This document shows positions 36,161 through 48,200 of a DNA stretch of 64,000 nucleotides, piece by piece (within the stretch, counting starts at the first letter, position 1; every line of letters begins with the position of its first letter). A model generated the notes under the pieces. The model was not told the origin of the DNA. It was given only the letters and a program-made list of their open reading frames with translations, and ran no database searches. Location: NCBI RefSeq assembly GCF_002878395.1, contig NC_061115.1, forward strand, positions 55,065,937 to 55,129,936, given 5' to 3'. The translations under genes and the position numbers were made by a program. Source of the DNA: Capsicum annuum. Lineage: Eukaryota > Streptophyta > Magnoliopsida > Solanales > Solanaceae.

Positions 36161-37880
36161 ACTTGGCAGTGCCCAAGCACGCATACAAGTGTACGTGGTC
36201 TACCAAGTAATTTAGTGACCTTCAAGAAAGTTGAATATTGATCCCACTGAGACTTGTGTTGACAACTATCAGATTCTAGTTTAACAATTCCGATAAAGTA
36301 ACCAAAAAGCATTTTGAATAATTGTAAACTAAAATTAAGTAAACAACGCATAAAAAAGGTCTTGAGACAATTAATGGGAGAAAGACCAGGGTTAAAGCAC
36401 TTCGAACAATCATATTGCATTATTGAATTTCACTCATTAACTCGCATAACTTGGTTGTTGATTCATAGAGTTAATTGCATAATCATGGTCTCCCGACCTA
36501 TAATCTTTTACCTAATTTTGATATTACAACTACATTGATGAGAAGGGATTTAATAATCCAATTAAGTTATTTAAGCTATCATCCTACGTTGGAATCGAGT
36601 AAGGCATCTAAGTACATCCGTGTCATAGACACTAATTTGAATTCCTTATTTTATAAAATAATACAAACCCTACTTTGTTTATTCCCACGTTCTTTCTCCC
36701 TATTCCCTCCCCTGAGATCAAAAGGTCGACAATATATGTATTTTATGGATGATCAATCCATAAAATAATTAAAACAAGAATAAACAAATAACCAATAATG
36801 ATGAGCAGAATTAAAAAAATTTAATCCAAAACAATAGTACTCATGTTCTTGGATTTAAACCAGAAGGAGGGCTTTTAACCGATAATATTCATAATCATGA
36901 TCCAAATAATGGAATATATGTTATGATAATTAAAAGCTAAATAAAAAATGAAAAGAAAATCTAAAAAGTGTAGCAATAGCCTCTACCGATGTTGACCAAG
37001 ACATCACAAAATCCAAAATTATATATATACCCTCAATGTGTGTAATGAAATATATATACCTATTGGAACACTACCTAACCACCTAGGAATAGGACAATGT
37101 AATTTATTTGAAGTTGAATAATACCTAACCTCCTCGGAGTATGCAATGTAATACCTTAATAGTGGAAAATTACCTAACTATGTAGGATTACGATATGTCA
37201 TGCCATTTTGACATGTAAATGCAACATGCATCGTATGTAGTAGTGCTTAGAAATGGAGGGTGCGACAGTCGCTCATATCGCGCATACACTGAAAGCTGCG
37301 TCCAAAATTTTGGTTAACTCTTTATCGTCCCATCTTTCATCCCTTGTATCATGGTGTATTTACCATGGATTTTTAGCTTTTATACCTTCAATATATCATC
37401 ATATTCAGCTCACAAAACTTTCTACATTATCATACACCACATATTAGAGATCATAACAACATAATATTGTCAAAGATGAATCAAAACAAGAGTTAAGATA
37501 AGGCTAATTCGCAATGATCTTCACTTATTATTTTAACTTTAGACTTAATCCCATTGAACTTTCCACATTAAAAATAAGTTTTTCCATATATAATTACACA
37601 TTTAAACTATTTGGAACACATTAAACATATTAGAATTAAACAAAATCAAATATACACACAACTAGCTCAAGCTAGTAAAACTAGTTTTACAAGTTGAACT
37701 TTAAATGACTTAATTAGGTATAAACTTGTTTGGAAACACTTTTAACATTTGAAATGATGCACTTGGACACTTATATGCTCATTTATATCATATTAAAACA
37801 TAAAGAAATGAATTATCCTTAAAATAAGGCTAACTAACCTAGAATAGTAACACTAGAGTGCATAAATACACCAAACATCA
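36161..37880 (-). repeat. T right LTR (5' LTR, 1.7 kb)
   Basis: Uninterrupted copy. It starts on the minus strand at 37880 with TGATGTTTGG and runs to about 36161, directly followed by the primer-binding site. It preserves the empty insertion site of G1. The open frame on the plus strand at 36475-36768 has an inverted partner at 34355-34609, which shows the mirror arrangement of the two LTRs. Confidence 0.9.
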
Positions 37881-37885
37881 GAAAG

Positions 37886-39924
37886 ATAAACTTTTCCTCG
37901 AAGGATGAGGATTCACCACTACTACTACTGTTGTAATGCTGGACGGTCTAAGTATAATCGGGAAACTGAGCATATGAACCTATGATATTAACCATCATAG
38001 CTCAAAGAAGATTTTGTGGTCAATACATTGAATGTACTAGTATATGAAAAGAGGATAGGCTAAAATACATGGGTTAACTCTGTATGAAATAATAACATAA
38101 ACCAAGTAGCATGAGATAACTGAACATGAATGCATGAAACTGTATTATATGAGAATTTAAGAACAAGCATATATATATATAGATATTTCTAAAATAAGTT
38201 GTAAGCTGAATTACTAAAATCTGATAATAGAATAACTGAGAGTCTGTACGCTTTGGTCAAGCAAACCTGAACTGACACTATACTTAATATTGTTTTGAGA
38301 CTATGAGAGCTATGTATAACTAATATGCCCTAATCTGAGCTATCAGGGTCCAACCTATAACCCCAGTTAGAAGAGTACTGGTACTTTTCCAGGGGTACCA
38401 ACACATGAATGGCAATGTGGATTCCATAAGGATGATGTCCCGCAAGACTAAAGAGTCACCCTAAACTAGCAAGAGTAATAAACCTACACTTGATACATAG
38501 TTCTATACTCAGGGATTGCTGCTAAGGGTTAAACCCTATACTAGTAGGAATGCCCCTATTCGTGGGTTCACTCAGTGCTAAATTTTACTCCTAACTGAAT
38601 GACACTGGAACATTGACTAGTGTATGTACTGAAGCTGATAAGCATACGTCATGGTATTTCAAAAACAATAGTGCATACTAATTTTATAGTAATTGTAAAC
38701 ATGTAAATTGATGTGTTTAACATAAAGTAAAATTGGAACTTTTATTATAAAAATGATAACCTGAATATGAGAATGAAATCATGATTTTGTCTAACTTATT
38801 ACTTGAAATCGAAAATCATATTAGACACATAGGTATCGGGTATTCATAACCCAACAACACTGAATGGAAATAACAATAGGGATGTATAAAAGCATTGAAA
38901 ACAATAATAGGAAGTCATTACTCAAAACCTAACATTTAGACATTTCATCAAATGCATGGGTGTCATGAATTTAAGCATAAGAATGGGTAAAGCATGCAAT
39001 AATAACATAGTTACAATACTAAAATCATGAATTAGGGATTAACATGAAGATTTCATCTTTCAGACATGTAAGGAACCATTCCATCAAAATACTTGTAAAC
39101 AAAATTTATAATCTAAATTTATAAGAGTTTCACGGAGATAATTTAACTTGAACAAGTAAAAACTCATAATTTAGTATCAAAAAGAGGTTCTTGGACTGCA
39201 TGGGTGAAAAAGGCCCATAGATGAACATTACACATACCTTAATAGATGATTTCTTGAATATTGCTTGAACTTAGTAGCTTGGAACCTAGATTTCTTGATA
39301 AAAAAGCTTGAATATATTCTTTGGAAAGGGAAGGGTTTTTATGTGAGTTGATTTGAAGAAGATGGAAAAATAATACCCCTTTTTGAGTTATAAATAGCGT
39401 TTGGATGGCTGGGGATGAGGGAAAAGGGATAAACTGCCCCTTGTCCTCTTTTTACCATGTAAATAACCCTTATGATGCAATCCCCAGAAAGGTTGAGTGG
39501 ACCTCACATCGCGTCTCCCAGAAAGGTGGAATGGACCTTGCATCGCTAGCCTATCGTAAGACCTTACTATTTCTCATAAAAATAGTCATAACTTTTCGCT
39601 CGGGTATCGGATAAAGGCGAAATTTGTATCACTCGAAATTTAAATCAATTATATATCATTTGGTGGTTATTTAGCTGCAAAATTCCACATAAGTCAAAAG
39701 TTATAAATGTTCAAATTAGGCCCTTGTGGAATCAAATACAAAGGTTTGGCTGAATCAAAGGCTCTTAGATGAACTTTGCTCTAAGTGATTTCCATGAATA
39801 TTTTTCACCTTATAAGCATTATTAACACTAGTATAATGATCATGACATATGTATTCAAGGGATTAGAGTTTACACACACAGGAACAATGGTTCAGAGTCT
39901 AGCCCAAAAATGTAGGGTGTTACA
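37886..39924 (-). repeat. X 3' LTR, piece 2
   Basis: It continues X's LTR after T ('ctcgaaggatgaggattcac', 'tgctggacggtctaagtata') in step with 59520-61575 and ends in 'gtagggtgttaca', complement of TGTAACACCCTAC, the LTR start. A leader donor-like site lies at 39236-39237 (minus, 'taag|gtatgtgt'). A weak inverted-repeat block lies at about 39475-39560. No gene. Confidence 0.9.
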
Positions 39925-42270
39925 TTATCTCCCCCTTGGAATCATTTGTCCTCAAATGATGAATATGAACTTGATGAAGTTTAATGAGTGTGGAATGATG
40001 TACACATGACATGTCTGGTAGTCAAGGGTTTAGCTGAGATTAAAAGTTATAACCTTATCATGAAATTATTTTTTGTTCTGACTTGACTCTATTTTCTGTA
40101 AGGAGCTAATTTATGCTGGGAGTTTAGAATTCACTTGAAATAATCATGATTCAATCATACATATAGAAATGAAAAGTGATGAATGATGCAAAGTAAGCAT
40201 GAATTAAGAGATAACGAGATAAGGTCGTACAAGGGATATTACATTGTTGAGCTAGAATACTTGGAAAACTGAGATCGTGCACTGCAAACTTATGAGCTGA
40301 GTCATGACTTTATGGCTAAATCTAAACATAATTTATGGACTGAACTGAATTACCTCATGGAATAGACATATTCATGAAACTTTGGATAGTACGACCAGAT
40401 GAAAAGATGGAAAACCATAAGAACTTGTCTGTCCAACTGCTGGCCTGAATTACTGGCTTTACGGACTAACTCGTACTGAAAGCTTATACTCAGCTGGAGA
40501 ATTTCTTCAACACTCTTTCTAAGAAGTTCTAATAAAAGTATAGAGTAGAGAATCTTTGTCCTGATCTGAATAAGACATCTGTATAAGGAATCCCAACATG
40601 GCTATAATTCTATGACATGTAACATAGGCTAATGAAACATAAGTTAGGGGTAGAAATGCTATGCCTTAGATAATGCAACTGCTACTTTCATTCTTAGACA
40701 TACTCCTCAAATAATCCCTCAACTATACACTCCCCTTAAATACTGTACTTTACTTAAGGCTACTTATAACCTTCATATGAGCACTGATAACTCTATCTAC
40801 TAATGTCTGCATTGAACTGAATTCTCTCATTGTGTTAAGCTTACTTAAATATACAAAGTCCACACCTAACACTACAATACTAGTATGAAACATGAATTCA
40901 ACACCTAGGCACTTTCACAACTTCACATCTCAAGAATAATTCTTTTTACTACTAGAACATCTAGATTCAACCTCTTACCAGAACTTCACTAGCATACATT
41001 GCATTAATCTATTTATATACCAATATGAAATTCAAGCCTATCATTATAACCTCATATGGACTTCTAGGCAAACACCCATATAGCATCTTTCTAATATTCT
41101 CTAAACCTCTATCAATAATAACTTTCTTGCATTATTCTTAAGAAGATACATACGAAATTTCCTCTAATCATGGCATATATTAAAAGATTAACCTCAATCA
41201 TCCTTCAATCTTATAGACTTATATAAAACAATCAAACCATAATCTTTTCTTTAAAAATGAACATTTACTCTCTCCCACCTAAATAATTACTTATTACCAT
41301 AATTATTTTAGATGGTGAGGTCATTAAAAGGTTAAATAATAAGATCCTGAAGCATGGGAGGCTACTGTACATAACTTGACACTTAACTTTGGACTGAAGA
41401 ATAGAGTATCAACGATATAAATTCATCAAAGAGATCTAAACATAAATGACATTATCTAAATTTTGATGATCATTAGGAGTGTATCATGAGTACCTGGAAC
41501 TGAACATACTATAAAGCATGGGTACATGAGTCATGAGTTGCATGACCTAAGTTCGGAGTTCATAAATTCATAGAATATAATTTGTATTGCTTAGTGAATT
41601 AGAACTCCTTTTACTAGGAACTGAAAGAGCACATGATTCTATGGAAAATGCATAAATGTGATCTTGATCATGGAGCTGACATGTAAGGCATGACTAGATA
41701 TCATGATAACTGAAGTACAAACAAAATTTGCACTGAGATAAGAATGGGTCAGACATCTTCCTCCCCTTCTATTACTCTACAACACAACAGCCCCACCACT
41801 AGAATTTAGGAGCCTGACTTGGTTCCTTATTTTATCGTCTCCATCTTAGATTCAAGCCATTACTCTAAGTGTATAGTCCCTTTTAATGAACTCTAAAATA
41901 AATTGCAAATACTTTATTCTAGAGCCTGAGATATACAAACAAACATAAAGAATAAATCTATCGCGAAAGACTACACCTAAGAGTGAAAAACCCGCTTTTA
42001 GTACTTCCTTCTGAAATGCAACTCTTAACTTTCTATAGCCGCAATAACCATCATACAATATGTTAAACACTTATTAGCTTAGAATCTTCATGAGTATCAC
42101 CATACCATAAGTTCAGATCATCTAGAGTTTCTACTCTTCTTTCTATTAACACAATCTTCAAAGATTCTATATTTTATTCTAATACTTATCATGGATATCC
42201 ACAAATCCTTAATGAACCATAATAACCTCCACCATAGCCTAATAATATCATATATCTAAACTTATATTTC
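39925..42270 (-). repeat. X internal 3' region, non-coding
   Basis: It starts with 'ttatctcccccttggaatca', the complement of a polypurine tract and of the usual preceding sequence, and then shows about 2.3 kb without any domain I recognise on either strand. Short minus-strand open frames, such as 41852-42070, look like chance. The place corresponds to pol in other elements, so pol was deleted or was never there. ATTTC at 42266-42270 is the left copy of the Y target duplication. Confidence 0.6.
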
Positions 42271-42705
42271 CGTAACGCCCTAAAAATGGGTCTTGAGACA
42301 TCACACGATGCTCAAGACTACAAGTAGGCTTAACGTAACCCTTTAAGCCATCTACTAACTCTGAAACTTGTAATAGAGAAGCATAGATATGTAATACAGG
42401 TGAAATATGGAATTCTGTATGAGCTAAGTTGAAACTATCTTAATATAATATTTGAAAATTCAATAGGGTGAGCAGTTTGATAGTGACTTCTTTCGTTTAG
42501 AAGGGCGATGAATACTCCAATGACGAAAATAGCCAGAAAATCGAGAGGGTCGCCTTTGGAGAAGAATTTATTGGTATACAAAGCCTCACTCTGATTATGT
42601 CGTGAGGCTGATTGAATCCAATCCATAAACCCAGAATACTAATTTCAAGTGTCTTATCAATCAACACTGAAAATCTGAATCATATCAAGCAGTCTGACAA
42701 GCCTC
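42271..42705 (-). repeat. Y left LTR (3' LTR of Y1), truncated
   Basis: It matches 49585-49850 ('gctcaagactacaagtag', 'taatataatatttgaaaat', 'attctgacaagcctc' types) with one foreign insert (42459-42633). After 'gacaagcctc' it jumps to the sequence that follows the middle LTR at about 51297, so roughly 1.4 kb of LTR plus the polypurine tract is deleted, apparently across a CTC repeat. Confidence 0.85.
42459..42633 (-). other. Unidentified ~175-bp insert with an open frame
   Basis: Compared with the middle Y LTR (about 49765) this stretch is extra. It is richer in G and C than its surroundings and is open on the minus strand, giving 'MDWIQSASRHNQSEALYTNK' and 'FLAIFVIGVFIALL', the latter a likely membrane segment. 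I do not recognise the protein. It could be a captured gene exon or a scrap of organellar DNA. The frame runs on into LTR sequence, so no complete gene is present. Confidence 0.5.
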
Positions 42706-43698
42706 ACTCGAATGAGACTAATTAAACTAAAGATACTGCTAAATTGAGGCTATATGCTAGCATGCATAACTAAAATAAACCATATGACTGAATCTAGAAC
42801 ATACTGAGCGATTGAACTAATCTGGGAATGCAAGAATTTACATAAAGATAACTATAGGGATGAATCTGAGACTGGAAAAGAACTGAATTATGGAAGATTT
42901 TTACCTTCGGCTGGATCTGAGTTTGTGGAGAAGAGATGAGGATACTTGGTTCGGATATCTATTTTTGCTTCCCAAGTATCACCCTCAACAGATAGATTTC
43001 ACCAAAAAACTTTGACCAAGGGAACTTCTTTGTTCCTTAGTCTACGGATCTGATGATCAAGAATCGCTACGAAACTTCTTCGTATTAAAGGCTATTCTAA
43101 ATATCTTTGCTTTCTAGAAGGATTACATTGGTTGAATTGTCCATGGAATTCTTCAATAAGGACACATAGAACACTTGATGGACTGATGACAAGTCTACGG
43201 GTAGCTCAAGATTATACGCTACCTTCCCAACATAACTCAAAATCTAGTAGGGGCCTACATACCGGTGACTAAGTTTCCCCCTTTTCCCAATTCTCTTTAC
43301 CCCTTTCATGGGTGAACTTTTAAAATACACAAGATCATCTACTTCAAACTCAAGATCTCTCCTTATTACGTCTATGTAAGATTTCTGATGACTCTGAGCT
43401 ACTTTCAATCTCTCTTGAATCAACTGAACTTTCTCCATGGCTTCAAATACCATATCTGGCCCAATAAAAGTGGCCTCACCGACTTTAAACTAACCAACTG
43501 GAGATATATATCTCCATCAATAAAGAGCTTCAAATGGGGTCATCTGAAACTAGAATGGTAACTATTATTGTAGGTAAACTCAATCAATGGTAAATGGTCA
43601 TCCCACCTTTCTTTGAAGTCAAGAACATATGCCCTCAGCATATCTTCTAATATTGTCAGAGTAACATGTGCTTCTTTCATAATCATCTGCCTCAAATT
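42706..43698 (-). pseudogene. Y1 integrase C-terminal part and 3' untranslated region
   Basis: Minus strand: '[20 protein letters not shown]' (about 43660) from the end of the integrase core, then 'KSYIDVIRRDLEFEVDDLVY' and 'VKRIGKRGKLSHRYVGPY' (43400-43244), the GPY/F tail. The chromodomain part is decayed beyond it. 42706-42900 is untranslated sequence that matches 51300-51490 of Y2. The core with its zinc finger and two catalytic Asp residues is absent: about 500 bases are deleted near 43655 compared with Y2. Confidence 0.75.
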
Positions 43699-43703
43699 GT
43701 CAG

Positions 43704-46075
43704 TGTAACGCCCAGAATCGGGCACCCAAAATGCTATACGGTGCTTATGACCCCGAAGGACCACAAGCTAACCCATGACCGAAAAACGTTCCTATATATT
43801 GCATTACATATGTATAATGTGAAAACATGAACTGAAAGGACATAAGGTTCAAATTGTAACATAATATTCGATAAAATATAACATCTGGGATGGTGTATAA
43901 ATGCCCAAAACAAAACTATCTAAGCATACTATAGTCTGAAAAGTCTCTAAAACATAACTTTCTAAATAAGGAGATGATGGGACATGTCCCCAACTAACTC
44001 CAACTAATAAACTAATTAATGAGATAATAAAGAAATGATCATTTCCTCGAAAGATAAGGACTCACTTCTAACTTTGACTACAGAGACTGGAATGCTACTG
44101 ATGCTCTGAAGCTCGTGCTTTTGAACCTATGGCATAAGACACCATAGCGCAAATGAGTCAGTACTTTGAATGTACTAGTATGTATGTGAGGTAGGCTGAA
44201 TGCAAAGGGTTTGTATGCACAATCTATACTAACTGACTGAATAATATGAATGTGAGAATATATGCATGAATACATATTCACTATAATTGAGTTCGTGATA
44301 ACATGATTGCTGAGTATGAGTACTGATAACATGAGATACTGGTAATTGTATAACTGAAATAATTGATACTGAGTGACTATATCTGATAGTCTAGATTCTG
44401 ATAGAACTAGCTGAGTTCTATATTATTCTGAGTTGACTGTATTTGACAGTCCTGAATTCTGTAACTGGAAATATGGGAAGTAGTATCTAACCGAGATGCC
44501 CAAAACTACACCATAAAGCAAAGCTGGGGATCAATCTGTGCCCTGATTGGAAGAGTGTCAATACTACACCACTGGTAAGGACAAGATGTGGGTGACCCTC
44601 ATCTGACAGTGTCCCTAAAAGAGAACATTGGGACTCTCATTTGATAGTGTTTATCCACCTCATCAACCCTCATCTGACAGTGTTGATGTCTCAACCTATG
44701 CTGGCTATATAGTTTTGGAATACAAGGATGAATTTTAAGAATCACACCCTCATATGGTAGTGTGTGTTCCCATCCTTGGGTTCACTCGGTGCTAATTCCT
44801 ACTCACATCTGAATAGACACTAAACATGATTAACTGAACTAGACTACACTAAATTCATGGATTTCTATTACCTGCAAAATACTGTTCAGATTACTGAATT
44901 ATTGAGCTTTCCTGAGTCACATGACTGACTGAGTTCTATGGATCATGGCTTGACTGAGGATATTGTGAAAACATGTCACTAACTCTAGGCACACAACTAT
45001 ATTTTTTGGGTACAAGTACCCCCAGGACTCGATGGAAAGAAACTGACAAGACATGACATTATTGAATACATGACCATCATCAACAATCCATAATACAACA
45101 GTTGGGGATATTTCAATATATACGAATAATATAGAAGTCATTTTGAACATAAGGTTAAGGCATACATTGTCATTGGGTCACAATTTAGCTATAGTGCATT
45201 ATTTCTATCCCTTTAGGAATTTTATCAAACACCTTACATGCACAACTTAAGGTATAGGTGAAATCATCTAATTTCATAAATCATAAACCACCTAATTGCA
45301 TGGATTTCAATTTATATGCTAACGTAGTTTTCAGAATTTCACATATGGATCCAAACATGGGAATCAAACAACAAACATCACATAACTTGAGCAACCCACA
45401 ACATAATAATCATGATTTATAATTTAAAATGAGGTTCTTGAGCTTTATGGATTAATGGAATCTATAAATCAACACAACTCCTACATTAGTTCTTGATTTA
45501 ACGAAGATTGATGGAGAGATTTTCTTGAAATTGAATTCCTAATTGAAACCATAGTTTGCCCTTGAGAGAAAATTGAGAGAAACTAGTATATTGTGGGTAA
45601 AGAATGGCTAAATCACGTGTTATTGGGTTTAAATAAGTGTTGGAAATTGACCCTTTTAACCATGTACACGTCTTTTAAAATTGGTGAAAATTTCCCAACT
45701 TGGACCCCTAGCGCGATGCGGCGCTATCGCGCTGTCTCACTAGAATTTTACAATTGGGATTTGGGAGCCCTCCGTGATGCGGTGAAATCACGGAGTCTTA
45801 CTGGAAATTCAAAAATGTCATTTTGGATTATGGAGCGACGCGCCACTGACTGAGATGACGGTGTTTTACGACTGGAACTTGAAATAGTCATAACTTCTTA
45901 CTCGGTTATCGGATTTAGGCGAATCTTATATCGATGGAAAGCTTATTGAATTTAGCACATGACAAAAAGTGAAATCTTGAAAATTCCATGTTTATAAAAG
46001 TGGATTCATCTCTTAAAACGTGTTTTTAATATTTTTGGGATGAATTTAAGATAGGTAGAAGAATGGGGTATTACA
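43704..46075 (-). repeat. Solo LTR Z (2.4 kb) in Y1 integrase region
   Basis: Ends TGTAACGCCC and GGGTATTACA, flanked by perfect GTCAG copies (43699-43703 and 46076-46080). Y2 shows the empty site near 52730. The inner sequence, such as the 'tatctgatagtc' and 'gcactcat(t/c)tga' blocks and the 'cccatccttgggttcactcg' block, is a minus-strand relative of the G1 LTR. An inverted-repeat island lies at 45712-45870 ('agcgcgatgcggcgctatcg'). The internal domain was lost by LTR-LTR recombination. Confidence 0.9.
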
Positions 46076-46080
46076 GTCAG

Positions 46081-47660
46081 CATATGACACACAATCTATT
46101 TTGGTATCTCAACACACCATCTTTACCTTGGGAGAAAAACTCTAGCTTTTGGTCTTTAAATGACCCCTTCAGTTTGACCAAACTAGGATTCTTGTCCTTC
46201 TTCTCTTTCACTTCAAAAACTAGAGAAGATTATGAACTACTCTGAACCCAAACATTCCCTTCAGCTGAGTCAACAGACCGCACACCCAATCTAGCTAACT
46301 GATGAACTTCCCGAACTAACTCTCTCTCATCATTCTCCATATGAGGAACACTACCCGTGGAAAATATACTAAGGGCCTCTACCACTATATTGACCTTTCC
46401 CAGATGATACAACACACCCATATCATAATCCATCAACAACTCTAACGACCTTCTCTGATGAAGATTTAACTCCCTCAACGTAAACACATACTGTAAACTT
46501 TTGTGATCCGCAAAAACATCAACATGCACACCATAAAGATAGTGCCTCAAGATCTTTAAGGCAAACACAATAGTTGCTAACTCAAGATTATAGGTAAGGA
46601 AGTTTTTTTCGTAAGGCTTATGCTGTCTAAAGCATAGGATATAACCTTACCTCTCTACATCAAAACACAACCCAGACTGATTCTAGAGGCATCATAATAG
46701 ACAACAAACACATCTGTACTATCAGGTAGTGCTAAAACTGAGGCTAAAGTGAGTTGACTCTTTAACTCTTGAAAAATCTTCTCACAGGAATCTGACCACT
46801 AAAACTTAACCTTCTTCTGAGTGAATCTAGACATAGGGGATGCAATAGAAGAAAACCCTCAACAAAGTATCTATAATAGCCATCTAAACCCAAGAAACTT
46901 CTAATGTCTGACAGAGAGATAGGTCTAGGCCAATTTCTTATAGCTTTTGTCTTTTGGGGATCAACTCTAATGCCATCATTGGAAGTAATGTGACCGAGGA
47001 AAGCTACTGATCTTAGCCAAAATTCACATTTGCTAAATTTGGCAAAAAACTGGTGATCCCTAAGAGTTTGCAACATAATTCCAAGTTGGTATGCATGATT
47101 ATCCTCTATACGAGAATAGACAAGAATATTATCTATAAAGACTATGACAAACATGTCCAAATACTGTTTGAACACTTAGTTCATCAAATTGATGAAGGTT
47201 GCTGGGGCATTTGTTAGCCCGTAGGACATTACTCAAAACTCAAAATGACCATAATGGGTTCTTAAAGTTGTCTTGGGAATATCATATTTATTTACTCTAA
47301 GCTGATAATAGCCGGATCTAAGGTCTATCTTTGAGAAGTAACTTGCACGTTGGAGTTGGTTGAATAAATCATTGATCCTAGGAAGAGGATATTTTCTTTT
47401 GATTATAACTTTATTCAGTTGATGATAGTGAATGCACATTCATAAAGAACCATTTTTCTTTGCATGAATTGGATAGGAGTGCCCCATGAAGAGACATTGA
47501 ACATGAAACCTTTATGTAAGAGGTCTTTAAGTTGCTCTTTTAACTCTTTAAGCTTGGTTGGAGCTATACAATATGGAGGAATAGATATAGGTTGAGTATC
47601 TGGAAGAAGGTCAATACCAAATTCTCTTTCCCAATTAGGAGGTATTCCTGGCAAGTATTA
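46081..47660 (-). pseudogene. Y1 reverse transcriptase and RNase H
   Basis: Minus strand: 'MPGIPPNWEREFGIDLLPDT' (47654) opens RT, with '[19 protein letters not shown]', then '[20 protein letters not shown]' (47439) and '[16 protein letters not shown]'. The catalytic block (about 47150) reads '[13 protein letters not shown]', so the second Asp of IDD is Asn. 137 codons are open at 47175-46762. RNase H: '[20 protein letters not shown]' (46530) and 'NIVVEALS' where VADALS is expected, losing another Asp. Sequence 46081-46240 links to integrase and is split there by Z. Confidence 0.85.
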
Positions 47661-48200
47661 GAGAAAAACATTAAGAATCTCATTGACTACACGAACTGAC
47701 TGAACTTTTAGAGTCTCAGATTTAGTGTCTTTGACTCGAACTAATTATAGATACACTATTTTGAGATTAATTTTTTTGGATTTAAGACAGGATATGAAAT
47801 GACTCTTGTGAGACACTGAATTTCCTTCCCACTCAAAGACTAGATCATCTGGAAATTAAAACTTCACCACTCAGGTGCGATAATCTATAAATTCATAATA
47901 AGAATAGATCCCATCCATACCAAGAATAAGGTCAATGTCAACCATATCTAAATCTATTAAATATACTAATATGATGTTATGAAGAACAGTGATAGGACAC
48001 TTTTTATACATCTGTTTACCAATAACTGACTCACCCACCGGGGTAGAAACTAAGAAGGGCTTCGGGATCCCTTCAGGACCTATTTCAAAATTTGCTACAA
48101 CTATTAAGGTCACATAAGAGAAATTCTACCCAAGGTCTAACAATACATAAATATAAAGTTGAAAGACACGAAGCATATGAGTAAAAACATATGGTGAATC
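47661..48200 (-). pseudogene. Y1 aspartic protease
   Basis: Minus strand: 'YVLLDLG' (about 48150) in place of DSG/DPG keeps the Asp but not the middle residue, then 'VANFEIGPEGIPKPFLVSTP' and 'KQMYKKCPITVLHN' (open 48113-47871) and 'DIDLILGMDGIYS'. 47661-47870 is the linker to RT with stops. The same blocks occur in Y2 at 54795-54529 and G1 at 27844. Confidence 0.8.

Larger units (their letters stand above)
22958..37880 (-). mobile_element. Element T, Athila/Tat-like retrotransposon with inverted LTRs
   Basis: T is flanked by GAAAG on both sides (22953-22957 and 37881-37885); the intact X LTR near 59515 shows the empty site with one copy of the region. Its ends are TGATGTTGGG and CCAAACATCA. 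The two ~1.7-kb LTRs are inverted to each other, not direct: left LTR plus strand (22958-23838 and 34089-34915), right LTR minus strand (36161-37880). Next to the right LTR is an Athila/Tat-type primer-binding site, so the 1.2-kb interior reads on the minus strand. The left LTR is thus the wrong way round for a normal 3' LTR. No RT or integrase is present. Confidence 0.8.

Noticed and set aside
34355..36768. A pair of related small proteins (34355-34609 minus and 36475-36768 plus)
   Set aside because: They are mirror copies only because the two LTRs of T are inverted; they lie in LTR sequence and show no coding signature.
22958..37880. Foldback or Mutator-like DNA transposon with long terminal inverted repeats
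   Set aside because: Mutator-like elements give 8-11 bp duplications. Here it is 5 bp with TG...CA ends, and the arms end in Athila/Tat LTR sequence next to a tRNA primer site, so they are LTRs.
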